From: Aplysia californica
Taxonomy: Eukaryota; Mollusca; Gastropoda; Aplysiida; Aplysiidae
Reading direction: 5' to 3'
DNA: 64,000 bases
NCBI RefSeq assembly: GCF_000002075.1
Contig: NW_004797329.1
Span: forward strand, 220,357 to 284,356
Each line of letters begins with the position of its first letter. Within the stretch, counting starts at the first letter, position 1. The translations under genes were made by a program, and so were the position numbers. The notes below the pieces were generated by a model that saw only the letters and a program-made list of their open reading frames with translations, searched no databases and had not been told where the DNA came from. This document shows positions 39,160 through 51,642 of this stretch, one piece after another.

Positions 39160-39365
39160 AGTTAATTGTGTGCGTTTTACATAATATGAGCGCATGGGAC
39201 ACATTTGGCATTTTCAGTTTGGTAGAACATTAATTTTGAATTTTGCCAAGGGGGTGGCCGAAGCCACTTATTAACTTCAGGATCACCAATGGATCTTTAA
39301 CGTGCGCAACTTGCACACGGGACCTCCGGGATTTTTTCGCCCATATCCGGGAAGGCTAGGCTCCC
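39160..39365 (-). repeat. Family B SINE, 5'-truncated
   Basis: It retains the core (GGATCTTTAACGTGCGCAAC on the plus strand), the GGTGGCCGAAGCC segment and part of the 3' module, but no tRNA head. Confidence 0.75.
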
Positions 39366-41599
39366 TCAAATCATGTCCCACAATGAACTCCATAGCCTAT
39401 AGTGGGACACTGTGGGCCTACGTATTTGCTCGACAAGTTGTTTTTGTCTTGATTGTAGTGGGGTGATTTTGGTTTAACAGGTGTGGAGAAAACATATGTA
39501 GTCTAAAACCCACAGAGCATTTTTAATTCGAAAAGGGGGGCAGAACAGGGCGAAAGAGGCGAATTATGATGTTTTTGTTTTCTTTTTTTGTTTTGTTGTT
39601 TTTTTGTTGTTGTTGTTTTTTTTTTGGGGGGGGGGCAGGGTTGCAAAGTAGTTTAACGCCCTTATACTTGACAAAATAAACAACGACATAGGCCTACTGA
39701 AGGTGTCATCTCAGGCTCAAGAGTTGAGTGTATTATAATGACCCACCATTGTTTATGGTCACACACTCCTGCATACATGTCATAATCTGCCCAGTCGATT
39801 TCTTTCATCTTTGATGTTGATGGTTTACATTATTTCGAGCATTGTCCACCCTTACTAGCCCATGTGCCCTACATCTGGTGTCCGCCTATTTGCTTCATAA
39901 ATGGTTGGGTGGCAGTTTATATGACCAAAGTACAATGAATTGTATTTTTCTCCGTTTGAATTTGTTTAGCGGCGTATGTCACAGCATGCCTGTGTGATCT
40001 TGTCTGAACAAGACAAACCCTGGCACACTTTATCATCATTATTTGGCTTTTTTTTTTCTTTCAAGCCAATTCTGTCCATTCTGCGGTAGCACCACATTTC
40101 AAACACAAATTTTTTTTCTTTGTTTGTCCAGATATCAGTCTCCGCGTCATCATAATAATATTGCCTTTCTCACCCTGGATCAGGGTAAAGACCACGACTA
40201 ACAAGTATGTTCTTCCTTTCTCTGTCCTCGGCTAGCTTCTTATGATTTTATCCCATGCCTTCCCACTCTTCTGCACATCCTTCTTTTTGTGCCCTTCTCC
40301 AGGTTCATGTAGAATATACCCTTCCCCTTGACCTCTAAAAAATATTTTAAAATTACAGAAGCACAAGCGAACACGTTTCAGTGTCATACCAACTTCTTTG
40401 TTAAAAGGTAGAGTAAAAGTGTGTACTTGGCAGATTGTACACTTGTTGTTCTTACAATACTTCAATATTATTTTATTTCTTATGCACTTCTGCCATCTTC
40501 AGTAATTATCATCCCAAGATGTTTGAATTGATACTTACTGTTTGTAGACCAAACACAAAAGATCACATTAAATATCTCACATAGATATTTCTATTCATTG
40601 AAATTAATTATTACAGTATGTGAGATTTCAATAAGTTGATCTTAAAAAAATCTCTTTTCATTTGAACTATATGTCACACAGCATCTCTTTAATTGATCTT
40701 GATATCAGTTTTGGATATCAACAAAGGCAAGTGTTCTTACAGGGCTCAACTATTTGAAAAAGTACTTTAAGAAGAATTAATCATATAGACAAACACTACC
40801 AATGTCTTCAGATTTTGCAATGAACAGCTCATTGTATTTAAATTGCTTCTCTTACAATTCATTTTCTACATCTGCACCCTCTTGTCCATTAACAAATAAA
40901 GAAAGAAGACAAACAATATTTGAGAAAGCAGAAATATTTCCTTTATCTTTAATGGGTCTTCAAAATTAAAAAAACTCCACAAGTTCTTCTCATGGGACAG
41001 TACATATGGGTATCATTAGTAGTGATCTGATACTGCGCTGATTTATTTCAATCTCTTTTATTTATGATTAATTGTAAAAGTGCCAAATCTATTTGTTTCA
41101 ACAAAAATAATGTTAACTAATGAAAACAAAAAAAATTACTTTCCAGTAACCTAAAGCAATTTCACTGCATTAAAGACATAATAACAAAAAATAATTCTAC
41201 AGCAATTCAGCAGCTATTGTGAAAGAAAAAAAACCCAAAATCATTGCTTTTATTGTCACTTCAATTCTGATTAAAGGAAGACGCAATACATTTACATGTG
41301 AAGACAACAGAGGAAAAAAATAGCAGTCTCATTTTTTATTATTTTTTACATATACTCAGAAGGGACTTCAAGACAATACAGTACTACACTTTAACACAAC
41401 ACATTATTTTAAGGGGGAAAAAAGGCATGATCCGTTTAAAACAGAAGGAAGAAAATTTTAGATCCTTTGGTGGATTTTGATTCCAAAATTTTAAACTACG
41501 ATTTCTCAAAGTCACAATGAAATGTTTTTTTCCCTGTAGTCTTCAAATAGAGACAGCACACTAAAACATTGACAAATGCATTTGTGGTTGCCTTTATCA

Positions 41600-44500
41600 T
41601 CAGTACGGGCAGCCAAAAGAAATGCCATTGCTGAAAGAAGTGTACTGTGTAGGGTCGTAGACTTTTAGGCCACCACCCGATGTGACATCCACAGATAAGA
41701 TGCATCCCTGTAAACTGGACTTGACTGCATCAGCTGGGATAGCAGCAGATTGGCCTACAGATCACAGACAATTCAAGAGTTTTATTATCACATGAATGAA
41801 AGGTACAGTGAATGAAAGACCAACAAGAGTAAAAATGTTTATGCTGCAAGTAGAAAGGATGAAAAACATTACTACTGTGCCAGTAACACAGACCCAGGGT
41901 AGAATCTTTCCAAACCTGTTTCTTACCTTAAAAGTTGGGAAGAGTTTCATTTATCCTTTGAGCCCTAGCCATCAGTATACTGGTGGTGCATAAAATTGCC
42001 CATATGCCTAGCCACTAGTACACTGATGAGTGAGACCCTATCGCATTATGTGATGTATTAATTGACCAGTAAAGACATCTGCACTACATTTACTTCAGCT
42101 AAGGCCTTGTCAAGATGTCTGCATGATTCCATGTGGAAGTCATGAGCATGTAGTAGAATGAAAAATTTGGCAATTTTCAGCATGAAATGTGTGGGTTGCC
42201 AATCCGGCACGTCTAGAACAAAACGAGAACATAATCCTGCGTTTACTAAACAAGATGTTATCAATTATTTTGAAGATAAAGTATAGGTAGGCCACTAAGC
42301 TCTTATCTGCACGCAAAGTTTCGAGTCATTATTTATTACAGCTTTTGAAATACAAACATTCAAACTTAGTATAGGCATGAATCACTCAGGAGCTCAGGCA
42401 GAGGGGCACGGTAGCCTCAGGCGATTAGGGCTAAAACGATTAAAAGCTGTTGGCCACGGTATTTTATTGGAGACAGGTTATAATTTGAAACTGAAATACT
42501 CAACTTGAACACATAATATTGAAACGCTGTAAAAATTGAAACTTAAATCAAAACTGACACAATAGAGGCCGAGAAGATAGGTACTTTTTCAATTTTTGTG
42601 TGTTCTGCGTAATAAATTTTTTAAAAAACGTGTAGGCCTACTCCATGTTATTTCCACGTGCTCTTTTTTCACCTTTCGTTCAATTGGTTTCTCACGAACA
42701 TTATGAATTTGAGATTCAAGTCACCCAATGTCATGTTTTCCAAGGTTCCAATGCAGTAGCGTCCCTTTTGACATTTTGCAAAAGACGTGAATTCACAATT
42801 TTTTTTTATATAAATCAAGAAAATGGCAAATTCAAGTAGCACATGTAAACAACCTGGTATACAGTAGGTCACTTTAAAGGTTAGGCTCCCAACAAAATGC
42901 TTTGGGTAAAAAAAAAAGAGAAAAAACGAGCTAAAAAACAGACAATGCACCGAAGTAACTATCCCAAAACAGAATTGCATTGTATAGATATGGAAGTTTA
43001 TCACTCCACCACTGGTGAGTCTGGACCTCCTCCTGGTGTTGGAGCAGGTCTACTTGATTGAAGTCTCTTACCAACTCCCTTCTCAACCCACTGGGAGAGA
43101 GGAAAACTCTTTCATCATCTGATTAACCATTTCTTTGCCTTAGGACATACAAACGTTCATGGTTTGTTACGAAAATACTTAATATTAAATTTTGTGCTGT
43201 ACTCTAGATGCCACGGAAATTGACAAAATTTGTTGTTATTGGTTGCTATAACATTGCATGCATGTCCCATTAATCATTCAGCTCTAATTCTTCTGTATGG
43301 AGATTTATCCACATGCACAGCGTGAGGATTCGTATTTGGACATTTTTTTTATAATGTGCTTTTCGGTAGGCCTACCAAATTTGCTTGTAATGCTTTACTG
43401 CTAGTACTAGTATTGCAAGCAATTGATAAACACAGGTCTAGTCCTGCACACGGAAGCATGCTCTTGCAAATTGTAAACATCAAAATGACTGAAAAAAGGC
43501 AGCAAATTTCACTTTTTTGAATAAGGTAGGCTATTTGCTAGTTATTATTCAAAATTATAGGGAAAACGAGTAAATAGTAGATGAAGATGACACTATAGAA
43601 GACCCGGGTCCAATTACCAAATATGTCATGAGTGGGTCAGAACCAGACAATGAGTCCACTAACACTGATTCTGCTCTCCAGGCTAACAAGCTCAAATTGA
43701 GAATTGGTGCCGACAGAAGGAACACATTCTCCCTGGCAATGAACGGGTTAAATGACAAACAAATACAAATGATAAAAAAGCAGAACAGACAAACCATTAC
43801 AGCTGACTTACTTGAGCTGCCACCAATAAAGAATTGGTAAGAATCTACTGGAACAATAGCATGGCTCAATGGTATGTTAGCCCTTCCACGTATCACACCA
43901 TCAACTGAGGAAAGAATGGAGGGTGGGTAATAGATAAAATAAGATAATATACATCTTTATTATCCAGATCCTGGCACTTTGGTTTTTCTGTTTCACCACA
44001 TGTACACACACACACACACACACACACACACTGGAGCACTGGTTATCATTCTTGACAATAACAATGTAACAAGTAAATCTACATTGCAGAAATTCAATGA
44101 TAAAACAGGAGATTTAGACACAACAAGTTCACTAAACTACTTAATTATTCAAGTTTAAAGCACTGACCATCAAATATCACGATACCGTTTGCTCTACAAT
44201 AATGCTACCAACCTGTGAGAGTTGCTTCTCTGGTGTGCAACTCCAAGATAAGGTAGTGCGGCTGGTTGTCACAGATACCGAGGGATGACACGAGTGGTAA
44301 AGTCAGAGGCTCAGTGACACCATTATATGATGGATACAGGTGTAGCCGCACCTGGAAAGTGATGAGAAAACCAATGCAAATTGCGCAATCAGAGTGTACA
44401 TGATGAAATTCTGATATTTAAAAACTATACTATATTCAGCTAAAAGAGGAAGTCGATGATCGGAGCAAGAATAAAATCCTTAACATGTTCTAAAGAGTGA

Positions 44501-46166
44501 TTCAAAAGCAAGAAAAAAGCTGAATAAGTGTTATAGTGCAGACTTAGCTCTTATTTTTAAAAATTCAAGAACAGTTTATCAGTTTTGGCTTCTTGTCATC
44601 AGCTACTCACATTGTACAGAAATATGGAGCAGAAAGGAAAGTGTTAACACAAAGACACAGGTAAAAATTTGGTAAACATATTTCAGTAGGCCTACATGCT
44701 TTAGTTTCTTTTCTTTTCTTTTTATGTGTTATGGATATATCGGAACCCCCCCCCCCCCCCCCCCCCCCAAACCCCACTTTTATTTCAGGAATGAGAGTAC
44801 AAAAAGACCTAAGGAAAGATATGAGCAAAGAAAGGAAAACAACATCTACCTACCTGCTGATCCAATACATCAAGGACAATAAACTGTCCAGAAGCTGGTT
44901 TATAGAGCATTATAAGAAGACCAGAGGCAGATGACGTTGTCAGCCTCAGTCCAACCTTGATAAAGTTATCCACATTGACCAAACCTGTTGGCAATTTGAA
45001 AACATGAAGAGTGTTATCATACAGAAAGGCCATTTCTTCACCCTTTCAAATGATTAATCGCACTTCAAAGAACATATAGAAAATTTACATGCTTACGACA
45101 TAAAAACATCAAGCCATGGATGACGGTTGAACAGGTCGCAGGAAAGAAACTAATCTATCATTAATCATATATAATCCCATATTTAGGCAGACAAACCCCC
45201 CCATTTTAGGAAAGGGAATAAGGGGCTGCTCTGGTGAGTTGAGACGTTTGTGATAATTAGTAATTGCTTGTGATTATTTCCTTTACTTTTCTCTTAGCAA
45301 GGTCTATACCTTCTCTTCCTCCTTGGATATTAAAGGTCATCAACAGTTTATGATTGACAAACTATTAATTATTACTGTTATTGTTGTTATTATTATCATT
45401 ATTATAACCCCATTAACCTCAATCATTAAACTTGTCAGTATTTTTTACAGTTTATGAATATTATAGTAGAAAGCTATATATCTTGAAAGCATTCTATAAA
45501 TTATACTGCATCAGAAAAATGCGAGCTTGATGCCGCCCATAAAAACTCATTTTTCTTTGTCAATTTACACCGCAGTTGAGAGGCTATAAACTGCCCAGTT
45601 GCTCAATGACCCTTTAAACAAATGTTGGGGCCTTCCTCTAAAAGGCAAGACAGCCCTGCTACCTTATCAGCTCATCATTTTGCTAGATCTTTGTTAAGGT
45701 CACACTGGAAGGAATGAAATGAACTAAATAAAAACACAAATTGCTTGTCCCGCCAAGAACAAGTGATTATCTTCAGACTAACAACACATCCCACAAGACC
45801 CATACAACAGATACGTACATATATTTTAAATTAGTAGGCCTACAATCTCCAAAATGTCAATGTAAAAAAGTGAACCAAACTGTGGAACATACTCTCCAGC
45901 AGTGCAGGACACACAAGGTCCTGAGACAGGAACTGTGGCCAAACCCATCACCACTACAGGAGAAGCTGTAGGAGTCAACAGAAGTAATGAGCAGGACAGC
46001 CCAGTTTATGATAGATACTGAACTTCCAAATTCAAGTGTGATGTGACCGAGAAGAAGAAGAAAAGCAAATAGCTTACCTAATCCCAGGTAGGAATTGACA
46101 CCAGACAGTGATACTCCATAGTACACATTCAGGGGTGCTTGATGGAAAACTTTGCGGTCCAGGTCA
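41600..46166 (-). CDS. LAMA: Laminin alpha: LG5 and stop (44854-44984, 44213-44351, 43812-43904, 41600-41754)
   Basis: LG5 covers about residues 972-1143: NFIKVGLRLTTSSASGLLIM, YLILELHTREATLTVDGVIR, YQFFIGG and SLQGCILSVDVTSGGG, ending SNGISFGCPY and TGA. The FxGCI cysteine and a terminal cysteine are both present. Ending three residues after the last cysteine agrees with other laminin alpha chains. The 3' UTR lies below 41,600 and its end was not located. Confidence 0.9.
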
Positions 46167-49100
46167 CTGCAAATAGTAATTAAAATAACTTTGAAAAGAC
46201 TAACTAAATTTTTATAATGGGGTTTTGGATTTCAATTGCAAGGACACAAATCTTTCCATACTGAAAGAGCCTCTATCTGTTTGACCATCAGTTAAGACAA
46301 GTTTAAGACCAATGTGACTTCTCATCAGAAAAACTGTGGAAAGCTGTTTGAACATCACTAATCAAAAGCTTGTCAAATATAATAATCTAAAAAGGCAACT
46401 TGTGGAAAACAAATAAATGAACAAAACCAAATACACTTGACAAAAACGCAAATACTGTTACTGTTGAAAGTAAATTTTGGAGGTCATTTAATCAGAAAGC
46501 AAGCTTTTAACATTACTCCCATCTTAAGCCCCTGAAATGAAAACTCACTCCATAATTTATACAGTGGAACTCGGATTTAACGAGCTTGGATTCAACGAGA
46601 ACTCGGATTCAACGAGAGGAGATAGATTCCCCGATTTTTTCTTCTTTAAAATCAATAAAAGTAACCCGGATTCAACGAGCACTTAAATCAGCTAGCTCGG
46701 ATTCAACGAGGTCGCTTCCAGGGGGAACAGCCCCCACAGACGTGGCTTCGCTCATTTTTCTCCAAGAATGAACTTTATCTATTCCCGGAAACCATTCATT
46801 GCTCCTGCATCGTGAACTATTGTTCACTTAGTCGATTGAATGCCACCAATCAGCAGCCTTTTTTCATACTATACCAACACATGTGCTGTTGGCACACGCA
46901 AGTGTATACTCTGACGTATGTCGGGGTTTGATGGGCGGCCTGTACACATGTGACTGTGTCGGGGAGGGGCACCAGCGGTCCGGGCATTGAACATCGCAGA
47001 TACAAACGCGTCATTATCTTTTTTCCCCCTCAGCAACTGATCATTATTATATAAGCTAGTATTGACGTAAATCTATGTAATGAATTGAGGGCTGGTCTAA
47101 GGAATCAAAAGTTGCCGTGTGCTAGGCTCAACACAGCAACACAACTTTTTGGCAAACGATCGAGATGACACAGGCGTGCATTTGAACGAATTGGTCTTTT
47201 TTTTTTACACAGCTCATCATATGCAGGCATTTCAGGCACTACTTGTTACTTCTCTTTACACATTATGTGCTCAGTGCCTGTAATAATCTACACAAAACCT
47301 CATGTTTGCTATTACGAACACTCGGATTCAACGAGGTTTTAGGTCAGGCCCGAGTTGTTGTCATAGGTGTCAGCTGAACGCTTAACATACGAGATATTAC
47401 CTGAAATTCAATCTCTGTTGTTTTGGATCCAGTCGAAGGACCAAAGACTTTATTGCTCCAGCAAAGTACGTTTTGTCCACCTGAAATGGTAAGCAATGGA
47501 TTGATCACACAGTTCGAGAGGTAAGTAACAGTACTGATTAATTATTCAAGAAACTAATGACCTCTTGTAATAGGGATTTCTATGAGAAACAGAAGTAAAC
47601 AATCTTTTGCAAAGATACCCCCAATATTTAATACTTTCTCTACGGCTGCCATTTCAATTAAATAATGCGCTGACAAACAAAGGGAAACCGTGTAACTTCC
47701 TACGGCTTTTACATCAGAGGAAGTTCTTCAATTGTATATTTCTGAGGTGAGAGATGGGAAGCTATAAAACATGATGCATCACCATAAGAAAAAAATCAAG
47801 CGAAGAAAGGCTTACCTGTGTTTTGAGATCATCTGGCAAGGCAGAGAGGGCAGTGTTGTAGCCTGACATACCAGCCACATTGACTCCATTACTAGGGGGG
47901 ATGTTGATTTGTGACAGGGTGTCAGGATTCTCTTTGTTGTTCACGTAGTCTTTGCCCGACTCAAGAGCAACGTAGTCATTGATCTTAATGACACTCAGCT
48001 TGGGAAAAAAAGAAACACTTTCGTTAAGTGCAAGTGATGAACAAGATCACATAGTGCTCCTAAATAACACAAATTCGTTTTTGATGCTGGAAACAAACGT
48101 GGTACAAAAATGCATCCTATATTCACCTATCAATAATCCAATAAACATTTCCTCAAAGTGTTTAATGTAAATAAGTCTTTTGATGTTTAGCAAAGTGGAA
48201 TTATATTACGATGCAAGCACACTAATTTCAAAATTGACCAACTCCTCTTGAAATAGTATAAGATCTGTCTTCAGAACATCAGTGTGAAAGCTCTTACATG
48301 TATTAGCAAAAACAAGCTTTCATATTTATTCCTTTCCCTTATATTCACACAAAAACTGTCGATTTTTAGATCATAATAATATTACTTTTAGTTTCTTCCA
48401 AAACATTTCTTAAGGGTAAATCTCAAAGTGGCTTGAGCCAGTATGACATGATGTTGTGGCTTAATGTTTAGGTAAGCTGAGAAGAACAAACTGCAACTGG
48501 AAAAATATGTTTAATTTCATTTGTCATAAATTTTATTTTATCAGTCACCAAAACCAGCATCTGTGGTGCAGTGGTAAAGCACTTTGTTGTGGCAATCAGG
48601 AGACCTAAGTTCAATTTCCAAAAGGGGAGAACATTTTAATAAAGCATCTCAGTCTTTTTGCTGGGATGTTCTATCCCTGTCAGCCCAGGTTGGCCCTGAC
48701 AGGCAGGGGTGGAAGCCTGCCTCCTAAATGATCTAAATTTTATTGATGGAGGGTGTAAAAAACCCTACATTTACCAAAACAAAAAACTAAAACTAACCCC
48801 CCCCCCCCCCTACATTTACCAAAACAAAAAACTTTAAAAAACCCCAACACCAAAGGCACCTCATGGTATTGTGCATCGTTGTATCGATCCAAGAGCTGTG
48901 CTTGGCGCTCCTCTCCTAGAGAGGACTTGAGCCGTAGATGGATGTATCCATTGGACAAATACAAGATGATGTACTGGGTAGGGCTGCTCAAGGCATTGGC
49001 AACATACAGAAGCACACCGTCTGCTTTGAATGTGATGAACTCTACGTTCAGACGGAAGCTGAAAGAAATTTACATCTTTATGAGAAGACCAAAAAAAAAG

Positions 49101-51597
49101 CATGCGTCAAAGAAATATATTTCAGCAGCTAAAAGCATACTTTTTACACACAAAAAAAGAACAACATATTGTCTGCACCATTCTACAACTGTTTAAAGCT
49201 TAATCCTTTTTTAAAATTGAATTTTGAGAAAATAAAGAAAAAGAAAGTGTCAAAATCAGAACCTCATCTTGGGCACTCTTTATTCATCAAAGTAAGAGTT
49301 AAGTTAAACACTCCAAACAGTGACAATGCCTGTTCTTAATTAAAGTCCTTATATTTGCTAAAAAGTAGCACACTGAATGGAGCCGAAAGCACACCTTTCA
49401 GCAAAATAGCTCTGGAGCAGATCCCCAGTGACAAGTCGGTCCCACACAATATCCTTGGATCCATCAATGAGGATAGCCTCGTCCAGTGGCATCAGCTGCG
49501 GGACTGCAGGAGCGACACAGACGACGGGAGGGGTCTCGGTCACCACCGGAGGGGCAGGGGTCGAACCTGGCGGAGCTGGGATGCCAGCTAGTGATATGTC
49601 CTTGTAACTGACAATACTGTCTTGAAAGTACCTCCTGGGAAAGGGAGAACAGATGAGTAAATGGACTGATTGGTGGAATGATAGATTGAAGGATGGGTAG
49701 ACGGATGAATGAATGAATAGATGGATGTACATCTGAATGAATTGATGGATTGAAAAAAACCCAGATGGATGGATGAATAAGAGATGGATGGATGGATGGA
49801 TGGACAGACAAATGCACACATGGGTAGATACATAAAACAGTTAAATGGTTGTTAGGAGGAATAAACTGTAACTGTAAGTAAGAAAGAAAATGCTGGAGAA
49901 TAATGCGTAAATAAGGTAATATACTGGAGTACCTGAAGAAAAAGATTCTGACTAAAAAAGATCTCCCCACTTCTTGACACTGAACTGGAAAAAAAGGCTT
50001 AATTTTGCTAACTTGCCTGCTCCCTGTTCAAAGAGACAGCTGAACATTAACTTAGAATGTAGCCTAATTGAAAAATATTTTCGTTCAAACAAATCCCAAT
50101 TTTATTGAACTATGTGTTACATTTCAGTAAAATGTACGACATTTATAATTCATGCTATTTTCAAAGAAGTCTCTTCTGTAAAATGAGTATGTTTTTATAT
50201 GATGTGGGCCAATGGCCTTAAACACTGAATTACATATAAAACACCTACCTACTTTCCTGCCTATCTACCTAGAAAATAAAAATATCTGATCACTCTTAAA
50301 ATTTTTCGCGAAGCAAAAATGTGAACTTTCATTTTTAGACATCTCAACACATGTATCTTTGATGCTGATCCGATGTCACATTGTTCCTGTTCAATCAGTC
50401 TAAATAGCACAAGCAGGCCTAGGGACACAAATAGTCTGTGTGTGGTTCCACTAAGAGAAGGTACATTTCTTCCGCCCATCTCTTCTTATGGTAACTTCTA
50501 CAGCACAACCTTTCTGTTGCAGGGGGATATTTTCTCACTGGTCACTAGCAACAGCGTCTTCAACCTCGCTCTTTTTATTGCCGATCTATTCACAAAGATC
50601 TAGCCCAGCAAGAAATAGATTCCTAAAGCAGCAGAACATACAGGGCTGCTTTCAAACTGACTTATCTATAATTTAGTTTTTGTAAGAGTTTCACGGCACT
50701 TGCAACACAATAAGGTCATATAAGCGCCGAGGATTAGAGGTGTTACTAGAGAGTAACAAACACAAAATAGAAGGAGGGGAGATATAGAAGATAGATTTTT
50801 GATAGGAAAGAAGGAGCAAACCACACCAGAGCACCTACCAACCATCCACTGACTTATCTATACATCTAGTAGGGAGCTAACTCCAGCAAAAGAAAACAGC
50901 AAAATAGATTGTTAGAGGCGCTACCAACCAACCTGCCATTGAGGTACAAGGCATTACTTCCTCCAATCAAAGACTTTCGAGCCGGGAGCTCTGGCAGAAG
51001 AGTGACACCCCCTGTGACTCCTCCCACGTATAGCGTTGCTGTCAGCGGGAAAGTCAGGAAGTTGGAATTCAGGGTCTGGGCGGGTTCCTCAAATACAATT
51101 CCATCTATCCTCATCGTTACACTGGGGAAAGAGGAAAAACTTCATTAAGAAATGTCATCACAATCAACAATAATAGAGTTCATTTCTATCACAGTTCACA
51201 GCCACTTAATGGTGACTCAAGGAGATTAACAATATTATTCACAACCAGACAAACTGAACACATGTAAAACACACTTTACACAAACACAGCTACTACATCA
51301 TGCTGCTGATCAGCTGACTTCCCTCTCTTTCTTTACTACTTCTCTCTTTCTCTTTTTCTCCCTTTCTCTCTCACACACCTACATACATCTACCAAGACAC
51401 AGAAATTTTCTCCGCATATATATCTTTCTCTTTCACTCTATTTTTCTCTCACTCTATTTCTCTTTCTCCCTCTCTCTCTCTCTCTCCCTCTCTCTCCNNN
51501 NNNNNNNNNNNNNNNNNNNNNNNNNNNNNNNNNNNNNNNNNNNNNNNNNNNNNNNNNNNNNNNNNNNNNNNNNNNNNNNNNNNNNNNNNNNNNNNNN

Positions 51598-51642
<45 letters not shown>

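Larger units (their letters stand above)
36952..41599. other. Intergenic region between laminin alpha and CHMP3
   Basis: No coding exon recognised. It contains the CHMP3 5' flank, purine-rich DNA and a poly-C run (37,620-37,800), large (CA)n arrays (38,270-38,510), a truncated family B SINE (39,165-39,365), a T-rich/G-rich run (39,570-39,640) and AT-rich sequence that is probably laminin alpha 3' UTR near 41,000-41,599. Confidence 0.6.

Noticed and set aside
43009-43092. Open frame WVEKGVGKRLQSSRPAPTPG with a stop, preceded by a good splice acceptor, in the last laminin intron
   Set aside because: Joined to the preceding laminin exon (phase 1) it would read two codons and stop, and it resembles no laminin C-terminus. 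The exon at 41,600-41,754 fits in phase and completes LG5.
49464-49970. 168-codon frame overlapping the laminin linker exon
   Set aside because: It is another frame of the real exon plus the GATG repeat, without the laminin phase or similarity.
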